From Frigoribacterium sp. VKM Ac-2836 (GTDB taxonomy: Bacteria; Actinomycetota; Actinomycetes; Actinomycetales; Microbacteriaceae), in the NCBI RefSeq assembly GCF_013248995.1, contig NZ_JABRPK010000001.1:310001-374000 (forward strand): DNA of 64,000 nt, given 5' to 3'. The translations under genes and the position numbers were made by a program. Every line of letters begins with the position of its first letter. Positions within the stretch are counted from its first letter, which is position 1. Below the pieces are notes generated by a model, which saw nothing but the letters and a program-made list of their open reading frames with translations, ran no database searches and had not been told where the DNA came from. This document shows positions 27,792 to 36,940 of this stretch, piece after piece.

Positions 27792-29155
27792 GTGGCATCA
27801 AAGACCTGAAGAAGGTGTTCGGCGGCAACGCGTCGAGTGCACGCCAGTTCGGCATGATCGCGACGCTCGTCGTGGCGATCGTGTTCTTCCAAGTGCTGAC
27901 CGGTGGCCTGACGCTCGACCCGCCGAACCTGATCGCCCTCGTGAGCCAGTACTCGTACATCCTGATCCTCGCCATCGGCATGGTGATGGTGATCGTCGCC
28001 GGGCACATCGACCTCTCGGTCGGCTCGGTCGCCGCCTTCGTCGGCATCATGGTCGCCACCGCCATGAGCAACTGGAACTTCCCGTGGCCGCTGGCCATCG
28101 TCTTCGGCCTCGTGGTCGGGGCCGTCATCGGGGCCTGGCACGGCTTCTGGGTCGCGTACGTGGGTGTCCCCGCGTTCATCGTGACCCTGGCGGGCATGCT
28201 GCTGTTCCGTGGTGCGAACCAGTTCGTCGGCGACGCCACGACCCTGCCGGTGCCCGAGGCCTTCACGGTCATCGGCGCGGGCTACCTGCCCGAGTTCGGT
28301 CCGAACACCGGCTACAACAACGCGACCCTGCTGCTCGGTCTGGTGCTCATCGTCGCCGTGGTCTACAACGAGTTCCGCATGCGCCGCATCCAGCAGAAGA
28401 TGGGTTCCGAACGGGCCCCTCTCTGGGTCAGCCTCGTCAAGCTGGTCGTGCTCGTGGGGATCATCGCCTACGCCGCGACGCTCTTCGGCGGCGGACGCGT
28501 CGGCACCTCGTTCCCCGTGTCGGGCATCATCCTCGGCGTCCTCGTGCTCATCTACGGCTTCGTGACGCAGAACACGATCTTCGGTCGACACATCTACGCG
28601 GTCGGCGGCAACTCGCACGCTGCAGAGCTCTCGGGCGTCAAGGCGAAGCGCATCAACTTCTTCGTCATGATGAACATGTCCGTGCTCGCGGCCCTGGCCG
28701 GCATGATCTACGTCGCCCGTGCCGGTGCCTCCGGCCCGCAGGACGGCCTCAACTGGGAGCTCGACGCCATCGCCTCCGTCTTCATCGGTGGTGCGGCGGT
28801 CGCCGGCGGCATCGGAACGGTGACCGGCTCGATCGTCGGTGGATTCGTCATCGCCGTCCTCAACAACGGGCTGCAGCTGCTCGGGGTCGAGTCCGACAAG
28901 GTCCAGATGATCAAGGGACTCGTCCTGCTCATCGCCGTCGCCGTCGACGTCTACAACAAGAGCCAGGGTCGGCCCTCGATCACCGGCTTCCTCACGCGGG
29001 GCCTGCGCCGCGACAAGAACGGCATCGCCGCCTCCGATCTGCCCCCGGGCGCCCAGAACGGTGTCGGCCGCGACGCCGAGACGACCGAGCCCGCCCTCAC
29101 CCCGAACGGCGACATCTCGGACGTGCAGCGTCCCAAGGCCACCACGCCCAACTAG
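27788..29155 (+). CDS. mmsB: Multiple-monosaccharide ABC transporter permease
   Basis: CUT2-type membrane subunit of 455 residues, about ten helices (GguB/MmsB-like). Conserved [15 protein letters not shown] near residue 75 and [20 protein letters not shown] near residue 340 are hallmarks of ribose/xylose-type permeases. The ATG overlaps the mmsA stop. It has a hydrophilic tail of about 55 residues. A GC hairpin separates it from the binding protein gene. Confidence 0.93.
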   Translation: MSGIKDLKKVFGGNASSARQFGMIATLVVAIVFFQVLTGGLTLDPPNLIALVSQYSYILILAIGMVMVIVAGHIDLSVGSVAAFVGIMVATAMSNWNFPWPLAIVFGLVVGAVIGAWHGFWVAYVGVPAFIVTLAGMLLFRGANQFVGDATTLPVPEAFTVIGAGYLPEFGPNTGYNNATLLLGLVLIVAVVYNEFRMRRIQQKMGSERAPLWVSLVKLVVLVGIIAYAATLFGGGRVGTSFPVSGIILGVLVLIYGFVTQNTIFGRHIYAVGGNSHAAELSGVKAKRINFFVMMNMSVLAALAGMIYVARAGASGPQDGLNWELDAIASVFIGGAAVAGGIGTVTGSIVGGFVIAVLNNGLQLLGVESDKVQMIKGLVLLIAVAVDVYNKSQGRPSITGFLTRGLRRDKNGIAASDLPPGAQNGVGRDAETTEPALTPNGDISDVQRPKATTPN

Positions 29156-29166
29156 ACCCACCACCC

Positions 29167-29196
29167 GCGCGCCCGTCCATCGACGGCCGGGCGCGC
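29167..29196 (+). terminator. Intra-operon GC hairpin before binding-protein gene
   Basis: GCGCGCCCG (29167-29175) pairs with CGGGCGCGC (29188-29196), 12-nt loop, no T tract. It occupies the same place relative to the binding-protein gene as the hairpin at 3328 in the other sugar operon. Confidence 0.55.
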
Positions 29197-29265
29197 CTCC
29201 ACCGGGAGTCCGCACCGCGGGCGACCACACGGCACCACCACTCACAACGAGAAAGTAGACACAGC

Positions 29266-30363
29266 ATGCGCAAACTCGCGCTGACGACCTTCGCGGTCGC
29301 CGCAGCAACGACGCTGATCCTGAGCGGCTGCTCGAACTCGGCCCGCACCGACGCGGGTTCGGGCGATGCGGCCGCAGGTTTCGAGTCCGGTTCCCTCATC
29401 GGCGTGGCCCTGCCCGCCAAGACCAGCGAGAACTGGGTCCTCGCCGGCGACCTCTTCACCCAGGACATCACCGATGCCGGGTTCAAGCCCGACGTCCAGT
29501 ACGCTGCCGCGTCCGCCCCCGTGGCGAACCAGCAGGAGATCGTCCAGTCGATGGTCACCAAGGGCGCCAAGGTCATCGTCATCGGCGCCGCCGACGGCGG
29601 TCAGCTCGGCACGCAGGTCAAGGCAGCCCACGACGCCGGCGCCGTGGTCATCGCCTACGACCGTCTCATCCTCAACACCGACGACCTCGACTACTACGTG
29701 GCCTACGACAACTTCAAGGTCGGCGAGCTCCAGGGCCAGGCCCTGCTCGACGGCATGGCCGCCAAGAAGGCCGAGGGCCCGTACAACGTCGAGCTGTTCT
29801 CCGGCTCCTCCGACGACGCCAACTCGAAGGTCTTCTTCGACGGCGCGATGAGCGTCCTGCAGCCGAAGATCGACGACGGCACGCTCGTCGTCGCCTCCGG
29901 TCAGACCGACATCAAGCAGACGGCGACCGACGGCTGGAAGCCCGAAAACGCCCAGCGCCGCATGGACTCGCTGCTCACCAGCACCTACGGCTCCACCGAG
30001 CTCGACGGCGTCCTGAGCCCGAACGACACCCTGGCCCGCGCCATCATCACCTCGGTGAAGCAGGCCGGAAAGGCCATCCCCGTGGTCACCGGTCAGGACT
30101 CCGAGGTCGAGTCGGTCAAGTCGATCATGGCCGGCGAGCAGTACTCGACCATCAACAAGGACACCCGCAACCTCGTCAAGCAGGCCGTCGCGATGGTGAC
30201 CTCGCTCAGCAAGGGTGACAAGGCCGAGACGAACGACGACGAGTCGTACGACAACGGCAACAAGGTCGTCCCCGCGTACCTGCTGCCGCCCCAGATCGTG
30301 ACGAAGGACAACGCCGCCGAGGCGTACGCCAACGACACGACCCTCGAGCCGCTCACCAAGTAA
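29266..30363 (+). CDS. chvE: Multiple sugar-binding lipoprotein, ChvE-like
   Basis: Extracytoplasmic sugar-binding protein, 365 residues, lipobox LSGC with Cys22. Mature domain shows IGVALPAKTSENWVLAG, AAASAPVANQQEIVQSMV, VIAYDRLI and VVTGQDSEVESVKSI, as in ChvE/MmsE of GguAB-type systems that carry several aldoses (galactose, xylose, arabinose, glucose). ChvE homology fixes the family; the actual sugar range is not predictable. Confidence 0.9.
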   Translation: MRKLALTTFAVAAATTLILSGCSNSARTDAGSGDAAAGFESGSLIGVALPAKTSENWVLAGDLFTQDITDAGFKPDVQYAAASAPVANQQEIVQSMVTKGAKVIVIGAADGGQLGTQVKAAHDAGAVVIAYDRLILNTDDLDYYVAYDNFKVGELQGQALLDGMAAKKAEGPYNVELFSGSSDDANSKVFFDGAMSVLQPKIDDGTLVVASGQTDIKQTATDGWKPENAQRRMDSLLTSTYGSTELDGVLSPNDTLARAIITSVKQAGKAIPVVTGQDSEVESVKSIMAGEQYSTINKDTRNLVKQAVAMVTSLSKGDKAETNDDESYDNGNKVVPAYLLPPQIVTKDNAAEAYANDTTLEPLTK

Positions 30364-30412
30364 CACGCCCTCTGCCGTCGGCGGCGCCTTCGCGCCGACC
30401 GACCAACAAATG

Positions 30413-30444
30413 GAGCCGGTCACCCCGTCAGGGGTGACCGGCTC
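30413..30444. terminator. Bidirectional terminator
   Basis: GAGCCGGTCACCCC (30413-30426) and GGGGTGACCGGCTC (30431-30444) form a perfect 14-bp stem with loop GTCA. Lies between the convergent chvE and secreted-protein genes and can serve both. Confidence 0.9.
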
Positions 30445-30459
30445 TTGGCGTTCCAGCCG

Positions 30460-30867
30460 TCAGGCGGTGCAGGCGCGGTAGGTCCCGAGTCCGCCGAGCG
30501 CGAGGCCGACATAGGCCACGGCACCGGCCGTCGTGTACACGGCGATCGCCGTGCCGGCCAGACCGATCGCGCAGTCGATCGTGATGGCGTTGGGGTCGGC
30601 CACCTGACCGGGTGCGGCCAGGTTGGCCGAACTGATCAGCTTCCCGTCGAGGTACTTCTGCAAGTACGACCCTCGGCAGGTCTGCAGGGACGTGCCGGCC
30701 GGCAAGGTCAGGCTCGACCCGTCGGGTTGGACGCAGACGTAGTAGTACTGGCCCGCAGGGTCGGCCTGGGCCGCGGTCGAGCCGCCGACCACCAGGGCGG
30801 CGGCGGCTGCCATCGTCGTCGCGACCTTGGCGAAGGTCTTCTTCTTGGTGTTCACAGAGGTGTTCAT
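30460..30867 (-). CDS. Small secreted protein of unknown function
   Basis: Protein of 135 residues with a Sec signal peptide (KKKTFAKVATTMAAAAALVVGGSTAAQA, cleavage after about residue 35). The mature part has the motif YVCVQPDGSSLTL...LQTCRGSYLQKYLDGK with paired cysteines, then a hydrophobic Ala/Gly-rich C-terminal segment ending in a Cys. GAGAGGC precedes the ATG. A paralogue with the same motif lies directly upstream on the same strand. Not recognised as a known family. Confidence 0.75.
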   Translation of the reverse strand: MNTSVNTKKKTFAKVATTMAAAAALVVGGSTAAQADPAGQYYYVCVQPDGSSLTLPAGTSLQTCRGSYLQKYLDGKLISSANLAAPGQVADPNAITIDCAIGLAGTAIAVYTTAGAVAYVGLALGGLGTYRACTA

Positions 30868-30885
30868 GTTGCTGCCTCTCTTTCG

Positions 30886-31428
30886 TCACGACCTCGCCGC
30901 TTTGCGAGGCCGACTACAGGCAAGCACCCGGGATGCCCCGCCGGGACCGTCTCGTCGACATGTGAGCACTATCGGACAGACGGGTCTACCCTCATCGATT
31001 TGCCGATTTCGGGTGTGCTTGTACACGCACGGACGGAACCGGCCGGACCCTCGTTCGAGAGTCCGGCCGGCCTCATTCAGACGTACATGAGGTCCGCCCG
31101 CGAACTCCGCGTGACAGGCGCCCTTCTGCTTCGACGCGGCGTTGTCGACGGACACGAGGAGTCCGTCCCCACCTGTCGAGATGATTTTCATGACGCCACC
31201 GAAAGTCGCGACGATGTATTCCTGGGTGACATTGTTCGTGGCCACCTTGCCGCCTCCCGTCATCTCGATCGAGATGACCTGCTTTCCGCTGAGGTACCCC
31301 TTCAGGTACGAGCCCTTGCAGGTGCTCAGGGCCGCACCCGAGCGAAGCGTGTTGTTCGAGCCGTTCGACGCGATACAGACCCACGTGTACTTGCCCCCGA
31401 CGTCCGCGTGAGCGGCCTGCGGTGACAC
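30886..31428 (-). pseudogene. Paralogue of the small secreted protein, probably damaged
   Basis: The frame begins SPQAAHADVGGKYTWVC, where QAAHA-D looks like the end of a signal peptide whose hydrophobic part is missing. It then shares G(S)xxTL..G..L.TC.GSYL..YL.GK.IS with the gene at 30460. The homologous part ends near 31100. The remaining frame is Arg/Pro-rich, unlike a protein, and crosses a strong hairpin at 31039-31070. The other two frames both stop just before that hairpin (near 31075), so a frameshift near the C-terminus is likely. It could still be a functional short protein with misjudged ends. Confidence 0.5.
31039..31070 (-). terminator. Hairpin, likely original terminator of the paralogue
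   Basis: CCGGCCGGAC (31039-31048) and GTCCGGCCGG (31061-31070), a perfect 10-bp stem with 12-nt loop. Downstream on the minus strand the DNA is AT-richer (30985-31015), as expected for intergenic sequence carrying the promoter of the gene at 30867. Confidence 0.65.
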
Positions 31429-31481
31429 GATGGCCCTGAGGGGTGGCGGGGACCAGTCCGCACTTGTGTGGGCCGGCTGGC

Positions 31482-31487
31482 TAAGCT
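31482..31487 (+). promoter_or_regulatory. -10 box of MOSC gene (leaderless)
   Basis: TAAGCT, 6 nt before the GTG at 31494. Confidence 0.6.
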
Positions 31488-31493
31488 CGGCCC

Positions 31494-32042
31494 GTGCCCC
31501 GAGGATCGGACGATCGCCTGCCCGTCTCGGGCACCTTTCCCGTCGGGGTCGAACTGCTGATCGCCGCGCCCCGGTCCCGCTACGTCGGCCGGCCCGCCGA
31601 CGGCCCGGCTCCGGTTTCGGGCCCCGAGCAGCACGCCACGGTGACGGTGCGGGCGCATCTCGGCATCGTGGGCGACCGGTACTTCAACTCCCCGGCCCAT
31701 CGCGGCGCCTCCGTCACCCTGTTCGCCGCCGAACAGCTCGAGCACGTCGCCCGGCAACTCGGCCTCCCCGAGGGAGCGGTGCTCGACGCCGCCCTGACGC
31801 GGCGCAACGTGGTCGTGCGCGGGGTCGACGTCGACGCGCTCGTCGGGCGTCGGTTCGACCTCGACACGGGTGACGGCCCGGTGTCGTTCCAGGCCCACCG
31901 GGCGGCGAACCCCTGCGCCTGGATGGACGTGGTCTTCGGTGCGGGGGCGTTCCGCGCGCTGAGGGGGCGTGGTGGCATCCGATGCGAGCCGCTCAGCGAC
32001 GGGGTGCTGAGCGTCGGGCCGGGAGTGCTGCGCGCCTCCTAG
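31494..32042 (+). CDS. MOSC-domain protein
   Basis: Predicted molybdenum-cofactor sulfurase C-terminal (MOSC) domain protein, 182 residues. Seen: GIVGDRYF, the conserved cysteine in NPCAWMD and the terminal ALRGRGGIRCEPLSDGVLSVG. MOSC proteins bind Moco-related sulfur carriers; the physiological substrate of small stand-alone versions is usually unknown. GTG start, no ribosome binding site. Confidence 0.85.
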   Translation: MPRGSDDRLPVSGTFPVGVELLIAAPRSRYVGRPADGPAPVSGPEQHATVTVRAHLGIVGDRYFNSPAHRGASVTLFAAEQLEHVARQLGLPEGAVLDAALTRRNVVVRGVDVDALVGRRFDLDTGDGPVSFQAHRAANPCAWMDVVFGAGAFRALRGRGGIRCEPLSDGVLSVGPGVLRAS

Positions 32043-32082
32043 GCCGACCGGGCCGTGACGCCGGCGACGATCAGGCGTCGCG

Positions 32083-32649
32083 TCAGCCCCACCAGGTGGG
32101 CATCATGAGGTTCATGGTGTCGAGCAGGGCGCGGCGGCTCGTGCGCTTGCCGCCGAGCCAGGCCTCGATGGCGCCGACGAGCCCGTGCGCCAGGTGGCCG
32201 GCGGCGATGTGCACCGCCAGGCCCTCGGGCAGACTGCCGGGGGGCAGGGTGCCGAGATGCTGAACGCTGGACTCCTCGAAGTGCCGGGCCAGGGCCTGGT
32301 GGATCGAGGCGTCGAGTGGGTCGGGCAGGGCGAGGCGGTAGATCTCGCGATACCGGACGACGTGGTCCACGACCTTCTCCATCGCGCGTCGTGTCGCCTC
32401 ACGGCCGTCCGCGCGGCCCTCGAGCCTCAGGGCGTGGTCCTCGTCGCGGATCGCGTCGAGCTCGGGGGTGAGCACCGAGGTGAGCAGGCTGCCGGGAGAG
32501 GTCGCATGGCTGTAGAACGTGGCGCGGTTGATGCCCGCTGCCCGGGTGACGTCGGCGACCGAGATGCTCGACACGGGCCGGGACGAGGCGAGCTCGACGA
32601 CGGCGGCGTGCAGCGCCTTGGTGGTCTGGACGATGCGCGCGTCGACCAT
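32083..32649 (-). CDS. TetR-family transcriptional regulator
   Basis: Repressor of 188 residues. N-terminal helix-turn-helix ISVADVTRAAGINRATFYSHATS at about residues 29-51; all-helical ligand domain after it. GGAGGA lies 6 nt before the ATG. It diverges from a Bcr/CflA exporter, the classical arrangement for drug-responsive control. A weak hairpin (GACGCC/GGCGTC, 32057-32079) lies in the gap to the convergent MOSC gene. Confidence 0.9.
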   Translation of the reverse strand: MVDARIVQTTKALHAAVVELASSRPVSSISVADVTRAAGINRATFYSHATSPGSLLTSVLTPELDAIRDEDHALRLEGRADGREATRRAMEKVVDHVVRYREIYRLALPDPLDASIHQALARHFEESSVQHLGTLPPGSLPEGLAVHIAAGHLAHGLVGAIEAWLGGKRTSRRALLDTMNLMMPTWWG

Positions 32650-32776
32650 GAAGGGTCCTCCTCGGGTGCTCGGGCGGGACGGTCGCGCCCGAGGCCAGCT
32701 CGAGCCTAGACCGGGCCGGGTCGACCGCCGTCACGGCACGGCGCCGGGGGGCTGTCGCGGGGGCCCGCGGCCGGGA

Positions 32777-32801
32777 TAGGCTGAGAGACGACGGGTGTCG
32801 T
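32777..32801 (+). promoter_or_regulatory. -10 box and candidate TetR operator before the exporter
   Basis: TAGGCT at 32777-32782 and the palindrome ACGAC-GGGT-GTCGT at 32788-32801, placed at the predicted transcription start. The rest of the 315-nt intergenic region (32650-32964) holds an untranslated leader of about 175 nt with C-rich tracts and one copy of the dispersed 9-mer at 32912; I see no gene in it. Confidence 0.45.
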
Positions 32802-32964
32802 GCACCGATGCCGTCCCCCTCCCTCATCCCACCCCCTCGAACCACGTGGAGTTCGTGCGCGTCGGCGCGATCGCATCGATTCGACCCGCCAGCCGTCCCG
32901 CTCGTCGTGGCCGCGCCTCCACGTGCGCGTCGACCCGTGACCACCCCCAGACAGGACCTGCCTC

Positions 32965-34194
32965 GTGACCACCGTCGTCCACCCGGGTGACTCCCTGACC
33001 CGCCGCCAGCGGCTCGTCTACGTCATCGTGCTCGGAGCGCTCACCGCGCTCGGGCCGTTCACGATCGACCTGTACCTGCCGGCGTTCCCCGAACTCAGCC
33101 GCGACTTCTCGGTCGACAGCGGCGTCATCCAGCTGACCCTGACGGCGACCACGATCGGTTTCGGCGTCGGGCAGCTATTGGTCGGGCCGTGGAGCGACAA
33201 GGTCGGTCGTCGCACGCCGTTGATCGTGGCCACCGCCGTGCACATCCTCGCCAGCATCGGGGCCGCGAGCGCGCCGACCATCGAGCTGCTCGCCGTGTTC
33301 CGCGTGTTGCAGGGGATGGGGGCCGCCGCCGGTGGCGTCGTGGCCATGGCGACCGTGCGCGACCTGTTCGGCGGATTGCCGCTCGTGCGCATGCTGTCGC
33401 GCCTCGCCCTGGTCAACGGGCTCGCCCCGATCGTCGCTCCCGTCATCGGCTCGCAGCTGCTGGCCTTCACCAGCTGGCGCGGCATCTTCGTGTTCCTGGT
33501 GGCCTACGGCGCGTTCGTCATCATCGCGGCGATCTTCCTGATCGTCGAGACGCTGCCGCCCGCCCGTCGGCACGAGGCCGGGCACACGACGCTGGGCCAG
33601 CGCTACAAGGTGCTGTTCAGCGACCGCATCTTCGTCGGTGTCGCCCTGATCGGGGCGATGGTCTTCTCGGGCCTCTTCTCGTACCTGTCGGCGTCGTCCT
33701 TCCTCTTCCAAGAGGTCTACGGCCTGAACGCCCAGCAGTACGGCTACCTCTTCGCGATCAACTCGCTCGGCATCGTCGCCGGCGTGCAGATCAGCTCGCG
33801 GTTGGCCCGCCGTGTGGGGCCGCAGTGGATCCTCGCCTGCTCGACGGTCGTGCTGTTGCTCGCGGCCGCGGCGATCGTCGTGCTCGACTCGCTCGGGGCC
33901 GGCCTCGTGGGCATCCTCGTGCCGCTGTGGTTCTTCATCGCGGCCTGCGGCTTCTCGTTCCCGCAGGTGCAGGTGCTCGGCCTCGCCAACCACGGCAAGG
34001 AGGCCGGCACGGCGGCGTCGCTGCTCGGCGCCCTCAACTTCGGCCTGGCGGGACTCATTTCACCGGTGGTCGGGTTCCTCGGCATAGGGTCGGCCGTGCC
34101 GATGGGCAGTGTCATGGTGGCCACCTCGTGCGTGGCCATCGCGAGCCTGTGGCTGCTGGTGCGCCCGCGGACGGTGCCGGCGCTCGGTCGCTGA
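32965..34194 (+). CDS. Bcr/CflA-family multidrug MFS exporter
   Basis: Twelve-helix drug:proton antiporter of 409 residues. The start LGALTALGPFTIDLYLPAFPEL is the family signature; GPWSDKVGRRTPLI is the MFS loop motif and FRVLQGMGAAAGGVVAMATVRD the helix 4-5 region. GTG start with a weak AGGAC upstream. Control by the divergent TetR protein is likely. Confidence 0.92.
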   Translation: MTTVVHPGDSLTRRQRLVYVIVLGALTALGPFTIDLYLPAFPELSRDFSVDSGVIQLTLTATTIGFGVGQLLVGPWSDKVGRRTPLIVATAVHILASIGAASAPTIELLAVFRVLQGMGAAAGGVVAMATVRDLFGGLPLVRMLSRLALVNGLAPIVAPVIGSQLLAFTSWRGIFVFLVAYGAFVIIAAIFLIVETLPPARRHEAGHTTLGQRYKVLFSDRIFVGVALIGAMVFSGLFSYLSASSFLFQEVYGLNAQQYGYLFAINSLGIVAGVQISSRLARRVGPQWILACSTVVLLLAAAAIVVLDSLGAGLVGILVPLWFFIAACGFSFPQVQVLGLANHGKEAGTAASLLGALNFGLAGLISPVVGFLGIGSAVPMGSVMVATSCVAIASLWLLVRPRTVPALGR

Positions 34195-34208
34195 CCCGCG
34201 CCTCCCGG

Positions 34209-34214
34209 TACCGT
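34209..34214 (+). promoter_or_regulatory. -10 box of PAP2 gene (leaderless)
   Basis: TACCGT, 6 nt before the ATG at 34221, and only 14 nt after the exporter stop. Confidence 0.6.
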
Positions 34215-34220
34215 CTGGGT

Positions 34221-34931
34221 ATGCGCACCGACCCGCTCGAGCCGAAGCCCGCCTCCCCGTCCGAGCAGCGGGTCGCCCGCCGCGTGCAGCGTCGGTGGTG
34301 GGTGTTCAGCGCGCTCGGCGCGATCGGCGTGGTCCTGCTGCTCGGCGTCGTGATCACGGCCCGGGCGGGCGTGATCGGCGTGGACGAGCGGTTCATGGGA
34401 GAACTGGTCGAACACCGCAGCCCGTTCTGGGACGTCCCCTCGTTGGTCTTCAACTCGATCGGCGCCGGGGTGGTCGGGGTCTTCGTCGTACCCCTCGGCG
34501 TCGCCGCGGTGTTCCTGCTCCGGCGTCGACCCTGGGCCGCGCTCTATTGGATCGCCGCCTGCGCGGTCAGTGCGGGCGTGGTGCAGGCCGTCAAGCACAC
34601 GTTCGGCCGGGCCCGACCCGAGGACATCCTCGTGGTGAGCGACTACGGCTCGTTCCCGTCGGGGCACACGGCCAACGCGGCCACGCTCGCGGTCGTGCTC
34701 GGGGTCATCCTGCGACGCGTCTGGGTGTGGGTGGCGGGCGTTCTCTACACGGTGCTGATGCTGCTCAGCCGCACCTACCTCGGCGCGCACTGGCTGACCG
34801 ACACGATCGGCGGACTGCTGATCGGTGCCGGGGTCGCGGTGATCCTGTGGGCCCCGGTGGCGCACCGGCTGCTCGACGAGCAGGAGCGCGTGCGTGGTCG
34901 TGGTTGGATCTGGCAGGGCCGAGGCGCGTGA
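34221..34931 (+). CDS. PAP2-family membrane phosphatase
   Basis: Integral membrane lipid or undecaprenyl-diphosphate phosphatase, 236 residues, about six helices. The three catalytic motifs are complete: KHTFGRARP, PSGHT and SRTYLGAHWLTD. Likely recycles lipid carriers or dephosphorylates phosphatidate at the outer face of the membrane. Confidence 0.92.
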   Translation: MRTDPLEPKPASPSEQRVARRVQRRWWVFSALGAIGVVLLLGVVITARAGVIGVDERFMGELVEHRSPFWDVPSLVFNSIGAGVVGVFVVPLGVAAVFLLRRRPWAALYWIAACAVSAGVVQAVKHTFGRARPEDILVVSDYGSFPSGHTANAATLAVVLGVILRRVWVWVAGVLYTVLMLLSRTYLGAHWLTDTIGGLLIGAGVAVILWAPVAHRLLDEQERVRGRGWIWQGRGA

Positions 34932-34983
34932 TGGTGCCGCCCGGCGTCGCCGAACTCGCCCGGACCGCAGGGCCGAGGGTGCC

Positions 34984-34989
34984 TAGGCT
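34984..34989 (+). promoter_or_regulatory. -10 box of HerA-like gene (leaderless)
   Basis: TAGGCT, 6 nt before the ATG at 34996. Confidence 0.65.
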
Positions 34990-34995
34990 GGCCGC

Positions 34996-36918
34996 ATGAC
35001 GGACGCGCTCGAGCAGGCCAGGGCGGAGGCCGCTGCGGCGGTCGCCGCCGCCGAGAAGGCGAAGAAGGACGCGGAGGCGGCGCTCGCGCGAGCCGAGCAG
35101 CTCGCGAGCGAGGTGGACGTCGCCGAGGCCGCGGCCGACGCCGGACTGGTCGAGCCCGAACCGGTGGCGGGCAGCCCGGTCGAGGGTCTTCCCACCCCGC
35201 CCGGCGGCCCGCTCGACGAGGCAGCCGTCGACGCCGTCCGGGCGGGCTACGGCTTCGAGGGCCCCGCCCTCGAGCTCGGCGCCCTCGTGAACGGCGAGGC
35301 GCGGGTCGACGTCCCCGTGCGCATCCCGGTGTCGATGCTCAACCGCCACGGGCTCGTGGCCGGGGCGACCGGCACGGGCAAGACCAAGACCTTGCAGGTG
35401 CTCGCCGAACAGCTCTCGGCTGCCGGGGTGCCGGTCTTCGCGGCCGACGTCAAGGGCGACCTGTCGGGCATCGCCACGCCCGGCGAGGCGAACGACAAGC
35501 TGCTGACCCGCACGCGGGGCATCGGGCAGGACTGGTCGCCGCAGGCCGCCCCGACCGAATACTTCGCGCTCGGCGGCAAGGGTACCGGTGTGCCCGTCCG
35601 GGCCACGGTCAGCGGCTTCGGATCGCTGCTGCTCAGCAAGGTGCTCGGCCTCAACGACACGCAGGAGAGCAGCCTCGGCCTGGTGTTCCACTACGCCGAG
35701 CAGGCCGGTCTGCCACTGCTCGACCTGTCCGACCTGCGGGCCGTGCTGACGTGGCTGACCGGCGACGAGGGGAAGGGAGAGCTCGAGGGCCTGGGCGGGC
35801 TGAGCAAGCAGACCGTGGGCGTGATCCTGCGCGAGTTGATCACCTTCGCCGACCGGGGTGCCGATGCGTTCTTCGGTGAGCCCGAGATGGACACCGCCGA
35901 GTTCCTCCGCACGGCCGAGGACGGCCGAGGCGTGGTCAGCCTGCTCGAGGTGCCGGGCGTGCACGACCAGCCGGCGTTGTTCTCGACGTTCTTGATGTGG
36001 TTGCTCGCCGACCTCTACAACGACCTGCCCGAGGTGGGCGATCTCGACAAGCCCAAGCTCGTCTTCTTCTTCGACGAGGCGCACCTGCTGTTCAAGGACG
36101 CGTCGAAGGAGTTCCTGGCGCAGATCACCCAGACCGTGAGGCTGATCCGCTCGAAGGGCGTCGGCATCGTCTTCGTCACGCAGACCCCGAAGGACGTCCC
36201 CGGCGAGGTGCTCGCCCAGCTCGGCTCGCGCGTCCAGCACCAGCTGCGGGCCTTCACGCCCGACGACGCCAAGGCCCTGCGGGCGACGGTGTCGACGTAT
36301 CCGACGAGCGACTACGACCTCGCCCAGGTGCTCACCACCCTGGCCACCGGGGAGGCGGTGGTGACGGTCATGAACGAGAAGGGCGCGCCCAGCCCGGTCG
36401 CGTGGACGCGCCTCCGGGCGCCGCGCGGATCGATGTCGCCGACCCCCGCCGACGTGATGTCGGCAGCCGTGGCCGCGTCGCCCCTGATCGACGCTTACGG
36501 AGCCTCGATCGATCGCGATTCGGCGCGCGAGATGCTCGCGCGGAAGCTCGAGGCCGCCGCGCTCGACCAGCGCGAGCGCACCGACGCCGCGGCGCGACAG
36601 GCGACGATCGACGCCCACATGAACGAGGCCGCCGCCCGCGAGAAAGCGGACGCGAAGGCGGCCACGGCGGCGGAGCGCGAGCGGAAGGCCGCCCAGGCCG
36701 AGTACGAACGTCAGCAGAAGGAGTTCGAGCGCGCCGAGCGGGCAGCGGCCAAGGCTCGTGCCGGACGCGGGACCACGACCCGCGCCTCCTCGGGGTCGCG
36801 CTCGCCGGGGGCCGGGTCGTCCGGGGGGTTGCTCGGCGAGGTCCTCGGCTCGACCGCCGGCAAAGCTGTCGTGCGCGAGGTCGTCAAGGGCATCTTCGGG
36901 ACGCTTCGTCGGCGGTGA
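34996..36918 (+). CDS. HerA-like ATPase, DUF853 family
   Basis: Cytoplasmic AAA+/HerA-type ATPase of 640 residues. N-terminal Ala/Glu coiled coil (about 1-45), Walker A GATGTGKTKTLQ, VFAADVKGDLSG, Walker B KLVFFFDEAHLLF, and VFVTQTPKDVPGEVLAQLGSRVQHQLRAFTPDD. A charged coiled coil (about 520-595) and a Ser/Gly linker precede a conserved tail, GKAVVREVVKGIFGTLRRR. The family is widespread (E. coli YjgR); its role is unknown. Confidence 0.9.
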   Translation: MTDALEQARAEAAAAVAAAEKAKKDAEAALARAEQLASEVDVAEAAADAGLVEPEPVAGSPVEGLPTPPGGPLDEAAVDAVRAGYGFEGPALELGALVNGEARVDVPVRIPVSMLNRHGLVAGATGTGKTKTLQVLAEQLSAAGVPVFAADVKGDLSGIATPGEANDKLLTRTRGIGQDWSPQAAPTEYFALGGKGTGVPVRATVSGFGSLLLSKVLGLNDTQESSLGLVFHYAEQAGLPLLDLSDLRAVLTWLTGDEGKGELEGLGGLSKQTVGVILRELITFADRGADAFFGEPEMDTAEFLRTAEDGRGVVSLLEVPGVHDQPALFSTFLMWLLADLYNDLPEVGDLDKPKLVFFFDEAHLLFKDASKEFLAQITQTVRLIRSKGVGIVFVTQTPKDVPGEVLAQLGSRVQHQLRAFTPDDAKALRATVSTYPTSDYDLAQVLTTLATGEAVVTVMNEKGAPSPVAWTRLRAPRGSMSPTPADVMSAAVAASPLIDAYGASIDRDSAREMLARKLEAAALDQRERTDAAARQATIDAHMNEAAAREKADAKAATAAERERKAAQAEYERQQKEFERAERAAAKARAGRGTTTRASSGSRSPGAGSSGGLLGEVLGSTAGKAVVREVVKGIFGTLRRR

Positions 36919-36940
36919 TCCCCGAACCGCCCTGGCCGGG

